Part shown: in pieces, positions 1-7,724 of the stretch | How the letters are laid out: the number at the start of each line of letters is the position of its first letter | How positions within the stretch are numbered: the first letter of the stretch is position 1 | NCBI GenBank assembly: GCA_002319795.1 | Contig: DCFU01000052.1 | Span: forward strand, 1,199 to 65,198 | DNA: 64,000 nucleotides | Origin: Megamonas sp. UBA1796 | GTDB lineage: Bacteria > Bacillota > Negativicutes > Selenomonadales > Selenomonadaceae | Direction: 5' to 3' | Position numbers and translations under genes: made by a program | The notes under the pieces: generated by a model | The model's input: only the letters and a program-made list of their open reading frames with translations | The model's database searches: none | Told to the model about the DNA's origin: nothing

Positions 1-373
1 GATTTGCCGCAAGATTCGTCAAATACTGAAGTGAATCCAACGTCTGCCCATGTTTCCCAATAAGAATTCCAAGATCATCACCAATGAGATTCAGGACATA
101 AACATCTTCCTTCTCTTCGCATTCAAGCTTCAATTCAAGATTCATAGCTGCAAAAATCTTCTTAAGAAAGTCTTGCGCCTTCTCAAGAGGGGTCAATTCA
201 TTGACACTAACACGTACGCGTGCAAGCTTACTGCCGATAATGCCCAAAAAACCTTTTGACGGCTCTTCAAGTACCTCACAGGTGACACTTTCTTTGGGTA
301 AACCAAGCTCTGTAAGAGCTGCCTCACAGGCTTCTTCTACAGTTCTTCCAGTCTTCTCCACTACCTCTGCCAT
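1..373 (-). CDS. khpB: KhpB/Jag KH-domain RNA-binding protein (3' end cut by window edge)
   Basis: The frame read from the ATG at 373 begins MAEVVEKTGRTVEEAC, typical of the Jag N-terminal domain. It continues into a KH-type segment with the GxxG loop (IGKHGQTLDSLQ) before the sequence runs out, so only about 124 residues are visible and the R3H domain expected at the C-terminus is missing. Family knowledge: KhpB (SpoIIIJ-associated Jag, EloR) binds RNA together with KhpA and affects cell elongation and envelope growth. It starts 2 nt after the yidC stop, in the conserved rpmH-rnpA-yidD-yidC-khpB order, so it is almost certainly co-transcribed with yidC. Confidence 0.93.
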   Translation of the reverse strand, partial: MAEVVEKTGRTVEEACEAALTELGLPKESVTCEVLEEPSKGFLGIIGSKLARVRVSVNELTPLEKAQDFLKKIFAAMNLELKLECEEKEDVYVLNLIGDDLGILIGKHGQTLDSLQYLTNLAAN

Positions 374-375
374 AT

Positions 376-1041
376 TCAGGCAGCCCCCTTCTTTACATTC
401 TTTTCACCGTGATACATCCACCACTGCTGCAAAATCTGCATGATATTCATCGTGACCCAGTACAACACAAGTCCTGCCGGAAAGCTTATACTGATCCAGC
501 CGATGAAAATCGGCATGAAAATCATCATCATCTTCATTTGCTGATTCATTTCCGTCGTTGTCTGCTTCTGCTGTATAAATGTCGTAAAAGCGGACAAGAC
601 TGGCAAAATGTAATATGGATCCGGAGCAGATAAGGTCGTCATCCATAGAAAATTAGGATCACCGACATATGACAAATCACGAAGGGCATAAAACATCCCC
701 ATCAAAATCGGCATCTGCGCAAAAAGCGGCAAACAACCCGCAAGCGGATTCACGCCCGCCTCTTTATAAAGCTTACCCATTTCCTGTTGCAAAAGCTGGG
801 GATTATTTTTGTATTTTGCCTGCAGCTTTTTCATCTCAGGCTGTATGTCCTGCATTCCCTTCATGGATTTGACCTGCCTGACAGTCAAAGGGTACAGAAT
901 CATTTTAATGACAATCGTCATCAAAATAATCGCAAAACCATAATTTTCAAAGCCCACTACGCTGGTAATATGATAAAAGAAATCAAGAATTACCTGCAAA
1001 AACTTAACGATTGGGGAAAAAAACGACCACAAAAAATCCAA
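376..1041 (-). CDS. yidC: YidC/Oxa1 family membrane protein insertase
   Basis: The 221-residue protein has the YidC core: an amphipathic start (MDFLWSFFSPIVKFLQ), a first membrane segment, the charged cytoplasmic loop (TVRQVKSMKGMQDIQPEMK...NNPQLLQQEMGKLYKEAGVNPLAGCLP), and three further membrane segments ending in a KNVKK basic tail. It is the short, Gram-positive-style form with no large periplasmic domain, although the genome looks diderm. It inserts and folds inner-membrane proteins, with or without SecYEG. It is tightly packed with khpB downstream and yidD upstream. The arginine of the first membrane segment expected of the family is replaced by K46 (IVIKMILYP) at about the right place, which I could not align rigorously. 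Confidence 0.96.
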   Translation of the reverse strand: MDFLWSFFSPIVKFLQVILDFFYHITSVVGFENYGFAIILMTIVIKMILYPLTVRQVKSMKGMQDIQPEMKKLQAKYKNNPQLLQQEMGKLYKEAGVNPLAGCLPLFAQMPILMGMFYALRDLSYVGDPNFLWMTTLSAPDPYYILPVLSAFTTFIQQKQTTTEMNQQMKMMMIFMPIFIGWISISFPAGLVLYWVTMNIMQILQQWWMYHGEKNVKKGAA

Positions 1042-1085
1042 ATCATCACATCCTAAATCTCATCAAAATGCCACAACTGCTTATT

Positions 1086-1298
1086 TCACGGGACAGGATC
1101 ATAACCACCCTTATGAAAAGGATGGCAGCGCAGAATACGTTTGACCGCCAGCCATCCTCCTTTTAACGCCCCGTATTTTTCAATTGCAATAAAAGCATAT
1201 TCCGAACATGTCGGAATATAACGGCAAGATGGCGGCTTTAAAGGAGAAAGATATATCCTGTAAAATTTTATAAAAAGCAGGAAAATCATTTTCACCAT
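1086..1298 (-). CDS. yidD: YidD membrane protein insertion efficiency factor
   Basis: A 70-residue protein with the YidD signature: an amphipathic N-terminus (MVKMIFLLFIKFYRIYLSP), then CRYIPTCSEYA and a C-terminal RCHPFHKGGYDPVP. Family knowledge: YidD sits at the inner face of the membrane and helps YidC-dependent insertion. The start codon at 1298 lies just past the rnpA stop (1300), which indicates coupled translation. The two cysteines and the HP/GGYDPVP motif are intact, so the gene looks functional. Confidence 0.95.
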   Translation of the reverse strand: MVKMIFLLFIKFYRIYLSPLKPPSCRYIPTCSEYAFIAIEKYGALKGGWLAVKRILRCHPFHKGGYDPVP

Positions 1299-1299
1299 A

Positions 1300-1656
1300 T
1301 TATTTCGCCTCTTGTCCCAAAACCCTGGCTTTTCTGACCAAACTGAGAAAAGCCTTCTCCATTACAGCATACTTAACATCGACAGCCGCCTTTCTGCCTA
1401 CCAACAGTAAATCATATTTTGGACCTAACAGCTGCTGATTCAAACGATAGCTTTCACGGAGCAGACGCTTGACACGATTGCGCGTAACTGCGTTGCCAAG
1501 CTTTTTGCCGGCCGCAAAACCGACCTTACCTTCCGGCCCATTTGCCGTAAAGGCGTACAGCACAAGATACCTGTTCGCATAGGAACGGCCGTAACGGTAT
1601 ACCTTTTGAAACTCTTTATTCTTTCGCAGGATCCTCCGCTTCGGTAAATTGAACAT
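1300..1656 (-). CDS. rnpA: Ribonuclease P protein component
   Basis: The 118-residue basic protein contains the RnpA signature near residues 50-67 (AAGKKLGNAVTRNRVKRL), preceded by a FxxVYRYGRSYANRYLVLY segment. It is the protein subunit of RNase P, which matures tRNA 5' ends together with the rnpB RNA (not in this window). It lies directly after rpmH in the conserved order. A small terminator-like hairpin separates the two genes, which would reduce rnpA expression relative to rpmH. Confidence 0.96.
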   Translation of the reverse strand: MFNLPKRRILRKNKEFQKVYRYGRSYANRYLVLYAFTANGPEGKVGFAAGKKLGNAVTRNRVKRLLRESYRLNQQLLGPKYDLLLVGRKAAVDVKYAVMEKAFLSLVRKARVLGQEAK

Positions 1657-1684
1657 TTAACATCCTCATTCTTAAATAAATGGA

Positions 1685-1712
1685 AAAAATAGGTCACCGG
1701 AGTGACCTAATA
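1685..1712 (-). terminator. Intrinsic terminator/attenuator between rpmH and rnpA
   Basis: On the minus strand an 8-bp perfect stem (TAGGTCAC / GTGACCTA, loop TCCG) is followed directly by a run of T. It sits in the short rpmH-rnpA gap, so it probably lets most transcripts stop after the abundant ribosomal protein while some read on into rnpA. Confidence 0.7.
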
Positions 1713-1847
1713 TTAAGCCGACAATTTTGTTCTCCCTTTGGCGCGTCTATTCTTTAAAACCATGCGCCCACCTTTTGTCTTCATGCGTTCACGGAAACCA
1801 TGTGTTCTTTTTTTCCATAAATTATTCGGCTGATAAGTCTGCTTCAT
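1713..1847 (-). CDS. rpmH: 50S ribosomal protein L34
   Basis: A 44-codon frame starts MKQTYQPNNLWKKRTHGF and ends RRAKGRTKLSA, a textbook bacterial L34 sequence of normal length. It lies on the minus strand upstream of rnpA and divergent from dnaA across the origin. A ribosome-binding AGGAGG is visible on the minus strand about 10 nt before the start, and a consensus sigma-A promoter lies about 90-118 bp upstream. L34 is a small, highly basic component of the large ribosomal subunit. Confidence 0.97.
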   Translation of the reverse strand: MKQTYQPNNLWKKRTHGFRERMKTKGGRMVLKNRRAKGRTKLSA

Positions 1848-1936
1848 ATCTTTTTGCCACCTCCTTGCAATATACAAGACGAATCTTGGTCAAAATCATC
1901 AATAACTATACTAAATACAAATTCCAACTATAAAAA

Positions 1937-1965
1937 ATTATAGACTAGAAGACTGGCAGTGTCAA
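1937..1965 (-). promoter_or_regulatory. Consensus sigma-A promoter of rpmH
   Basis: On the minus strand TTGACA (1965-1960) and TATAAT (1942-1937) are separated by exactly 17 nt. Both hexamers are perfect matches. It reads towards rpmH and fits the strong expression needed for a ribosomal protein. Confidence 0.85.
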
Positions 1966-1980
1966 GATTTTTAAAGCCTT

Positions 1981-2215
1981 TTATCCACAAGAAACTGTGG
2001 ATATTAAAAGTATTTTTTATTGATATAAACCAAAAACTGTTGATAACTTACCCCGATTTTGATAATATAGTCTTGATTCTATTTTTGCCTCTTAAAACCT
2101 TTAACCTTACAAATTTCCACAAAAGAACTTATTTTTTGGTAGTTTGTATTTTTTTTCTGCCCAGGATATTATCCACAAAAAAGTTATCCACACCTGTGGA
2201 TAAAAATGTGGATAA
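1981..2215. other. oriC part 1: DnaA-box cluster upstream of dnaA
   Basis: The rpmH-dnaA gap carries perfect DnaA boxes TTATCCACA at 1981-1989, 2169-2177 and 2184-2192 on the plus strand, and at 2195-2203 and 2207-2215 on the minus strand. There is a one-mismatch copy at 1996-2004. The last four boxes are packed within 47 bp in head-to-head orientation. The region is AT-rich and has no convincing gene. It corresponds to the incA/incB part of a bipartite origin such as that of Bacillus subtilis, and probably also serves DnaA autoregulation. Confidence 0.9.
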
Positions 2216-2283
2216 CTTATTTTCTTCACTTTTTCGGCTTATATATATTTATGAGATCAATAATTTCAGAAAGGATTTTTTTC

Positions 2284-3708
2284 ATGGAACAAACGCAGCT
2301 ACAGGCACTCTGGGAACAGATCCTGAACAAAGTACAGGAATCCCTTTCGGAGGCAGCTTGTAAACAATGGCTCGTTCCGCTCGCCCCTCTCTCCCTAACG
2401 GAAACGACATTGGAACTCGGTACGCCAAACAGTTTTTCGAAAAAATGGATTGACAGCCGTTACATTCCTTTTCTACAGGATTCAAGTTTCGCCATCCTGC
2501 AGAAAAAACTGGATATCATCATAACAAGCCTGGAAATCGAAGAACCTCAGACAAAAGAACCGGCCGCTACAAGACACAATGAAGAAGTCCCTGTACAGAC
2601 CTCTCTCATGGACAACAACACAGATGATAACTCTAACATCCAAGTGATACGTGACATGCCTGAACAAATAGCTCCTGGAGATTCCTCCTCCCTTAACCCG
2701 AAATATGTTTTTGAAACCTTTGTTACCGGAAATTCGAATCGTTTTGCACATGCAGCGGCGCTGGCCGTAGCAGAATCCCCAGGAAAAGTATACAACCCAT
2801 TCTTTATGTATGGGGGTGTTGGTCTGGGAAAAACGCATCTCATGCACGCTATCGGGCATAAAATATTGCAAAATCATCCCGAAATGCGTGTCTTATATAT
2901 CTCAAGTGAAAAATTTACAAATGAACTCATCAATTCCATCCGTGATGGAAATCCGGAGGCATTCCGCCAGAAATATCGAAATATCGACGTTCTGCTGGTT
3001 GATGATATTCAATTTCTCTCAAAAAAGGAACATACACAGGAAGAATTCTTCCATACCTTCAATACCCTGCATGATGCGAATAAGCATATTATACTTTCAA
3101 GTGATCGCCATCCACGTGAAATACAAACACTGGAAGACCGGCTTCGTTCACGTTTCGAATGGGGCCTCATTACCGATATACAAGCACCTGACCTTGAAAC
3201 GCGTATCGCAATTCTTAAGAAAAAAGCTCTTTTAGAGCACCTCAATGTACCAAACGATGTCATGGTTTATATTGCCAGCCGCATAGATAACAATATACGT
3301 GAGCTGGAGGGAGCCCTCACGCGTGTTATTGCCTATGCTTCACTGAATCATCAGCCTGTCACCACCGAACTGGTAGCTGCAGCGTTGAAAAATGTATTTC
3401 CATCAAACAAGACCAAGGAAATTACTTTAGAAGTCATTCAGGAGATGGTCGCATCTTATTTCAAAATTAAAATTGATGATCTAAATGCCAAGAAACGTAC
3501 ACATAATCTTGCATTTCCGCGCCAAATTGCTATGTATCTCTGCCGTGAATTAACCGATACTTCTTTGCCGCAAATTGGTACCTGCTTCGGTGGACGTGAC
3601 CATACAACGGTGATTCACGCGTATGATAAGATCAGCAAACAACGCAATGAGGATACCAAGCTTGATAATACGATCAAAGAACTCATCCAGCGAATTGAAC
3701 GCATGTAG
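2284..3708 (+). CDS. dnaA: Chromosomal replication initiator DnaA
   Basis: The 474-residue protein has all four DnaA domains: an N-terminal DnaB-contact domain (MEQTQLQALWEQILNKVQ), a variable linker rich in polar residues around 100-145, the AAA+ domain with Walker A (GGVGLGKTHL) and Walker B (LLVDDIQFL), and domain IV with the DNA-binding signature (GGRDHTTVIHAYDKI). I chose the ATG at 2284 because AAGGA lies 8 nt upstream and the protein then begins like other DnaA proteins; the open frame extends 26 codons further upstream, into the DnaA-box region. It binds the boxes on both sides of the gene and opens the origin. Confidence 0.98.
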   Translation: MEQTQLQALWEQILNKVQESLSEAACKQWLVPLAPLSLTETTLELGTPNSFSKKWIDSRYIPFLQDSSFAILQKKLDIIITSLEIEEPQTKEPAATRHNEEVPVQTSLMDNNTDDNSNIQVIRDMPEQIAPGDSSSLNPKYVFETFVTGNSNRFAHAAALAVAESPGKVYNPFFMYGGVGLGKTHLMHAIGHKILQNHPEMRVLYISSEKFTNELINSIRDGNPEAFRQKYRNIDVLLVDDIQFLSKKEHTQEEFFHTFNTLHDANKHIILSSDRHPREIQTLEDRLRSRFEWGLITDIQAPDLETRIAILKKKALLEHLNVPNDVMVYIASRIDNNIRELEGALTRVIAYASLNHQPVTTELVAAALKNVFPSNKTKEITLEVIQEMVASYFKIKIDDLNAKKRTHNLAFPRQIAMYLCRELTDTSLPQIGTCFGGRDHTTVIHAYDKISKQRNEDTKLDNTIKELIQRIERM

Positions 3709-3752
3709 TGCGTAATTATGGGGATAAGGCACTGTTTATCCTGTGCAAGGAA

Positions 3753-3920
3753 TGTGGATAAATAACAAACAAGGTTATCCAGGAGATTATGTGGATAACC
3801 TTGTTTGTTCTATCAACAAGTTATCCACCAACAAAACAGGGATAACTCAGCATGTTTTAATGACTTATGCACATTTCCACAGGCCCTACGACTATTACTA
3901 CTATTTTTTTATATATTTTA
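3753..3920. other. oriC part 2: DnaA boxes, DnaA-trio-like repeat and AT-rich unwinding element
   Basis: Between dnaA and dnaN there are DnaA boxes at 3753-3761 and 3790-3798 (minus strand, perfect), 3821-3829 (TTATCCACC, one mismatch) and 3865-3873 (TTATGCACA, fits TTATNCACA). They are followed by a GC-rich step (3882-3890), a trinucleotide run TAC-GAC-TAT-TAC-TAC-TAT (3887-3904) and an AT-only stretch to 3920. Box, GC step, trio and AT tract in this order match the basal unwinding system described for Bacillus subtilis, so the duplex probably opens here, just upstream of dnaN. Confidence 0.85.
3764..3809. repeat. 17-bp perfect inverted repeat inside oriC
   Basis: The arms at 3764-3780 and 3793-3809 are exact reverse complements (left arm AACAAACAAGGTTATCC) around a 12-nt spacer. 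The right arm contains most of a perfect DnaA box (3790-3798) and the left arm a partial TTATCC. No T-run follows, so it is not a good intrinsic terminator for dnaA. It may form a cruciform or position DnaA symmetrically. Confidence 0.85.
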
Positions 3921-3953
3921 TAAACGTAATAATAAAGAAAGAGGAACCTTAAA

Positions 3954-5066
3954 ATGAAATTTAACTGCAAAAAAAATGAACTGGTCCAAGCCATACAAAT
4001 CGTCGCCAAAGCAGTCGCCAGCAAACCGCAGATGCCCATTCTGTCTGGTATCTATCTTCATGCCGAAGAACAGATGCTTGAATTACAGGCCACAGATTAT
4101 GAGATTGGTATCATTTGTAAAATTCCGGCAGAAATAGAAACACCAGGCGACATTGTCTTATCAGGTCGATATTTACAAGAAGTCATACGTTCTCTGCCCG
4201 GTGAAAATGTAAATATTGCTTATGAACGTGAACAAAAAATTGTAAAAATAAATTCTAATACAGCCAATTTTACCTTGTTGAGCCTTTCCGCTAATGAATT
4301 TCCAGTTATCCACCAACTAGAAGGAAATATTTCGTTTCCTATCCGTGATAACCAATTGCGTGATCTTGTCAAAAAAACCGTATTTTCCTGTTCAAATGAT
4401 GAGGCACGGCCTGTATTTACAGGCTGCTATATGGAAGTGGGAGAATCCGTTGTCACGATGGCAGCAACAAACACACACCGTTTATCTGTAAAAAAAGAAC
4501 CGTTGGATAACTTTGAGGGAGCTATACATATCATTATTCCTGCTAAAATATTGAACGAATTCTTAAAAATCATGGTTTCAGAAATCCCAGAAATAGTTCA
4601 GGTCACTTGCTCCTATAATCAGATCAGCTTCGCATTCAAAAACGTTTACCTTACTTCACGTCTGATTGAAGGACAATTTCCGGATTATCATCGTGTCATT
4701 CCATCCGATTTCAAGACACGCGTTACCCTTGATACAGCTGAATTCCTTTCGGCAGTAGATCGCGTTTCCCTGATTTCGCGTGCAGGGGAATACAATATCA
4801 TTTGTCTTGAATTTAGTAATGGACAGGTAAAGATCTCATCGAATAACCCAGATATTGGCAATGCTGAAGAGAAGGTAGAGTCCGTTATTGATGGACCCGA
4901 CATCCGAATTGCTTTTAATTCAAAATATGTTACAGATGTACTGAAAAATATCGATAGCAAAAAATTCTATTTCTCTTTAGGGGACCCTCTTACGCCGGCA
5001 GCTATTCGCCAGGAAAATGATGATACTTTTACTTATATCGTTACGCCGGTAAGAACTGCCAGATAA
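3954..5066 (+). CDS. dnaN: DNA polymerase III beta subunit (sliding clamp)
   Basis: The 370-residue length and three-fold clamp architecture are normal for DnaN. Recognisable segments include the N-terminal MKFNCKKNELVQAIQIVAKAV, a central SNDEARPVFTGCYMEV and the C-terminal ending TYIVTPVRTAR, with the hydrophobic cleft residues that bind polymerase and other clamp partners. AGAGGAACC upstream of the ATG is the ribosome-binding site. The start lies 33 bp after the AT tract of the origin, so opening of the duplex and dnaN transcription occupy the same region. Confidence 0.97.
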   Translation: MKFNCKKNELVQAIQIVAKAVASKPQMPILSGIYLHAEEQMLELQATDYEIGIICKIPAEIETPGDIVLSGRYLQEVIRSLPGENVNIAYEREQKIVKINSNTANFTLLSLSANEFPVIHQLEGNISFPIRDNQLRDLVKKTVFSCSNDEARPVFTGCYMEVGESVVTMAATNTHRLSVKKEPLDNFEGAIHIIIPAKILNEFLKIMVSEIPEIVQVTCSYNQISFAFKNVYLTSRLIEGQFPDYHRVIPSDFKTRVTLDTAEFLSAVDRVSLISRAGEYNIICLEFSNGQVKISSNNPDIGNAEEKVESVIDGPDIRIAFNSKYVTDVLKNIDSKKFYFSLGDPLTPAAIRQENDDTFTYIVTPVRTAR

Positions 5067-5082
5067 GAATAGAATTTTATAT

Positions 5083-5153
5083 GAGCAGAAGTATTACGTA
5101 AATAACTGTAGTTTAACTTGCAGCTAGGCACGGGAGACAGCTTCTGCTCTTTT
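5083..5153 (+). other. Long-loop inverted repeat ending in TTTT in the dnaN-yaaA gap
   Basis: GAGCAGAAG (5083-5091) and CTTCTGCTC (5141-5149) pair perfectly across a loop of about 49 nt, followed by TTTT. The loop may fold further. It could be a weak terminator after dnaN or a leader structure for the yaaA-recF operon; the sequence does not decide. Confidence 0.45.
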
Positions 5154-5175
5154 GAGAAAGAGAGGGTAAATCAAT

Positions 5176-5397
5176 ATGCAGAATATTACAATCGACACGG
5201 ATACGATTCCCTTGTGTCAGTTTTTAAAGATAACAGGTAGTATTGATTCAGGAGGGCAGGCACGTTTTTTGCTGAAGGACAGGCAGGTTTCTCTCAATGG
5301 GAATATCGAAACTGCTAAACGCCGGCAGCTTAAAGACGGAGATATCATTGAGGTAAAAGGAAAGGGATCCTGGCGTGTCGTAAAGCAGGGAGCATAA
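5176..5397 (+). CDS. yaaA: S4-domain RNA-binding protein YaaA (RlbA-like)
   Basis: A 73-residue protein consisting almost entirely of one S4 RNA-binding fold: TIPLCQFLKITGSIDSGGQARFLLKDRQVSLNGNIETAKRRQLKDGDIIEV, with the SGGQAR loop typical of the YaaA family. It lies between dnaN and recF as in many Firmicutes, and recF starts 2 nt after its stop. The molecular role is poorly defined; a ribosome-assembly role is suggested for relatives. AGAGGGTAAATC supplies the ribosome-binding site. Confidence 0.9.
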   Translation: MQNITIDTDTIPLCQFLKITGSIDSGGQARFLLKDRQVSLNGNIETAKRRQLKDGDIIEVKGKGSWRVVKQGA

Positions 5398-5399
5398 AA

Positions 5400-6506
5400 A
5401 TGAAGGTATCTACGTTAAACCTTGTAAACTATCGAAATTATGCAGAACTTTTTTTGGAATTTGCACCGGGTATCAACATTTTTCTGGGGATGAATGCGCA
5501 GGGAAAAACCAATATTATTGAGGCTGTCTATTATGCTGCTCTGGGGCGTTCACATCGCACAAATACAGAGTCTGAACTGATTTATTGGAAAAAGACGGCA
5601 GGAAGCATACGAATGGATTTCACCAGATTCGATGTGGCAAATAGTCTTGAATTTCAATTTAAACTAGAAAAGCGGCGGAGAATTCTTTATAATGGCAGCA
5701 ATATTCGTACCAAGGAACTCGTTGGCGCTATGAATGTGGTGCTTTTTTCCCCAGAGGACCTTTTTCTTATAAAAGGATCTCCAGTGGGAAGACGGCGATT
5801 TCTTGATATCGAGATATCACAAGCCAGTCCAGCTTATTATCATGAGCTGGTAAAGTACACACATATTGTTACGCAAAGGAATACGCTTTTAAAACGTATC
5901 AGAGAGCACAAGGCCAAAAGTTCTATGTTGGAAATTTGGGATACCCAACTCGCGGAAAGTGCTGCACATATTGTCAAGAAACGGCTTGAAGCTGTTAAGA
6001 AGTTCAATATGCTTGCAAATCTCATGCAAAGGAGAATCTCAGCTAATATGGAAAATCTTTCTATATATTATTATATCCATGGGGCAGAGGATAATAATAT
6101 GACAGATGATGTTGTTCCATGGTATAATAAGAAGCTGCGGGAGTCTGCTGAAATTGATATTTTACGTGGTTCAACAGGCATAGGTCCACATCGTGATGAT
6201 CTTATACTCGAGGTAAACGGGATTAATCTGCGCTCCTTTGGTTCACAGGGGCAGCAGCGTACAGGAGTATTGGCACTGAAGCTTGCTGAGCTGGAGTTTC
6301 TTCGTTCGGAAACAGGCGAATATCCGGTCTTGCTTTTGGATGACGTCATGAGTGAATTGGACAGGAGCCGCCGTGAGCAGCTTCTTTTCTTTATTCAGCG
6401 TGAAAATATCCAGACACTAATTACCGCTACCGATGAAAGCTATTTTCCGGCAGAGCACATTGGCCGCTACTATCACGTAGATGGCGGGAAAGTAACAATG
6501 GGGTGA
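5400..6506 (+). CDS. recF: DNA replication and repair protein RecF
   Basis: The 368-residue SMC-like ATPase starts MKVSTLNLVNYRNYAEL and has Walker A GMNAQGKTN (about residue 30-38), the signature SQGQQRTG and Walker B with D-loop (LLLDDVMSELD) near the C-terminus. RecF loads RecA with RecO and RecR at gapped DNA during recombinational repair and fork restart. It sits in the conserved operon with yaaA upstream (2-nt gap) and the DUF721 gene downstream (4-nt gap). All motifs needed for ATP binding and head dimerisation are present. Confidence 0.97.
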   Translation: MKVSTLNLVNYRNYAELFLEFAPGINIFLGMNAQGKTNIIEAVYYAALGRSHRTNTESELIYWKKTAGSIRMDFTRFDVANSLEFQFKLEKRRRILYNGSNIRTKELVGAMNVVLFSPEDLFLIKGSPVGRRRFLDIEISQASPAYYHELVKYTHIVTQRNTLLKRIREHKAKSSMLEIWDTQLAESAAHIVKKRLEAVKKFNMLANLMQRRISANMENLSIYYYIHGAEDNNMTDDVVPWYNKKLRESAEIDILRGSTGIGPHRDDLILEVNGINLRSFGSQGQQRTGVLALKLAELEFLRSETGEYPVLLLDDVMSELDRSRREQLLFFIQRENIQTLITATDESYFPAEHIGRYYHVDGGKVTMG

Positions 6507-6510
6507 GGAT

Positions 6511-7437
6511 ATGGCCAGGAGAATGGAAAAGTTTCAGAGTGTCAATGCAATATTGCCTAAGTTGTTTCATAAGCTGGGAATCAAAAAGCAATATAGCGGA
6601 CATTTGATTTCCTTCTATTGGGAAAAAATTGTTGGTCCAGGAATTGCGGAGCATATTCATCCTGTTAATGTTTCCTTTGATACGCTTTTTTTATCAGCAG
6701 AAAGTCCTGTGTGGGCGAATCAGCTGATGCTGATGCAAATGGATATATTGAAAAAAATAAATTCTTTTATTGGTGAATCCTGTATCAAGGAAATACGCTT
6801 TTGTACGAGCAAAAGAAAAAAAATTGAATTGGAATTAGAACAGCCTGAAAAAAGTCTTGGCCGCGCTTTAAAACATGTAAAGCTTAGTGAGGCTGAAAAG
6901 AAAAAAGCTGTATTGGTTTGCAGCGCTGCGGAAAATGAAAAATTACGTTCAATTTTGGAGCGTATTTATGGGAAGCAGCTCAGGTTGGAAAAACTCGAAA
7001 AGAAGAATGAATGGCATAGGTGTAAATGTTGTTCAGTCTTTTGTCCAAAGGATAAGATGTATTGTACGGCTTGTGAAAGAAAGCTGCGGCAGGAGAAGGA
7101 AGAAAAAATACGCAGCATCCTTATGGAAATCCCCTGGGCACGCTATAGTGATGTCCACCAGTATGTCGATTGTTCACCGGAAATGGTCAATACACAGCGG
7201 GTGCGTATTATGCAAAAAATAGCGGCAAATGTAGCATGGGGAGATACAGAGAGTATTGCTGCAAAATCACTGGTGATGCTTTATCGCTCGATTCCTCCTG
7301 AGCAGCTTACGGAGGAAAAGGTAAAAAGGGCGCTGTATTCCCTGCGGAACGATTTGCATCATACCAAGGAATTCAAGCCGAAAAAACGTTATGATGTCCT
7401 GAAAAAGAATGCTGTAAAAAATCATGAGGGGGCATAA
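6511..7437 (+). CDS. DUF721 (DciA-like) protein with zinc-finger-like cluster
   Basis: The first ~100 residues match the DUF721 family (SVNAILPKLFHKLGI...FYWEKIVGPGIAEHIHPVNV...LFLSAESPVWANQLMLMQ), the domain of the DciA helicase loader. After a charged linker comes a cysteine cluster, CKCCSVFCPKDKMYCTAC (about residues 171-188), then a basic helical C-terminus. With 308 residues it is roughly twice the length of simple DUF721 proteins. Family knowledge suggests a role in loading the replicative helicase. The position between recF and remB in the origin operon supports a replication role, but the zinc-finger half has no function I can name. Confidence 0.82.
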   Translation: MARRMEKFQSVNAILPKLFHKLGIKKQYSGHLISFYWEKIVGPGIAEHIHPVNVSFDTLFLSAESPVWANQLMLMQMDILKKINSFIGESCIKEIRFCTSKRKKIELELEQPEKSLGRALKHVKLSEAEKKKAVLVCSAAENEKLRSILERIYGKQLRLEKLEKKNEWHRCKCCSVFCPKDKMYCTACERKLRQEKEEKIRSILMEIPWARYSDVHQYVDCSPEMVNTQRVRIMQKIAANVAWGDTESIAAKSLVMLYRSIPPEQLTEEKVKRALYSLRNDLHHTKEFKPKKRYDVLKKNAVKNHEGA

Positions 7438-7439
7438 AG

Positions 7440-7724
7440 ATGTTTTTGCATATCGGCGGCGATTTTGCTATACCAATCCGGGATATCATTTCTATCCATA
7501 ATTTCAATACTTTTTTTTCGGACAAGAATAAGATGTATTTGGAACATATGGAGTCAGAAGGAAAGATTATCCATTTAAAGGAAAAAAAACCGAAATCTAT
7601 AGTAATTACGAATGATTTAATTTATTTATCGGTTATTTCTTCTTTGACTCTGAAGAAACGTGCCGGTTTATTATTTGATAAAGATAAAAAATATGGAAAT
7701 ACGATGGAGGAATCGGAATTTTGA
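7440..7724 (+). CDS. remB: RemB-like (DUF370) regulatory protein
   Basis: A 94-residue protein beginning MFLHIGGDFAIPIRDIISIHNF, the start of the extracellular-matrix regulatory protein family (YaaB/RemB). A second half (KSIVITNDLIYLSVISSLTLKKRAG) matches the RemA/RemB fold. In Bacillus, RemA is a DNA-binding regulator of matrix genes; RemB is less well defined. Here it lies between the DUF721 gene and gyrB, as in many Firmicutes, and its stop overlaps the gyrB start, so it is translated as part of the operon. Confidence 0.88.
   Translation: MFLHIGGDFAIPIRDIISIHNFNTFFSDKNKMYLEHMESEGKIIHLKEKKPKSIVITNDLIYLSVISSLTLKKRAGLLFDKDKKYGNTMEESEF

Noticed and set aside
1959..2363. 134-codon open frame across the rpmH-dnaA gap
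   Set aside because: It runs through the DnaA-box cluster, has no ribosome-binding site, and overlaps the dnaA start in another frame.
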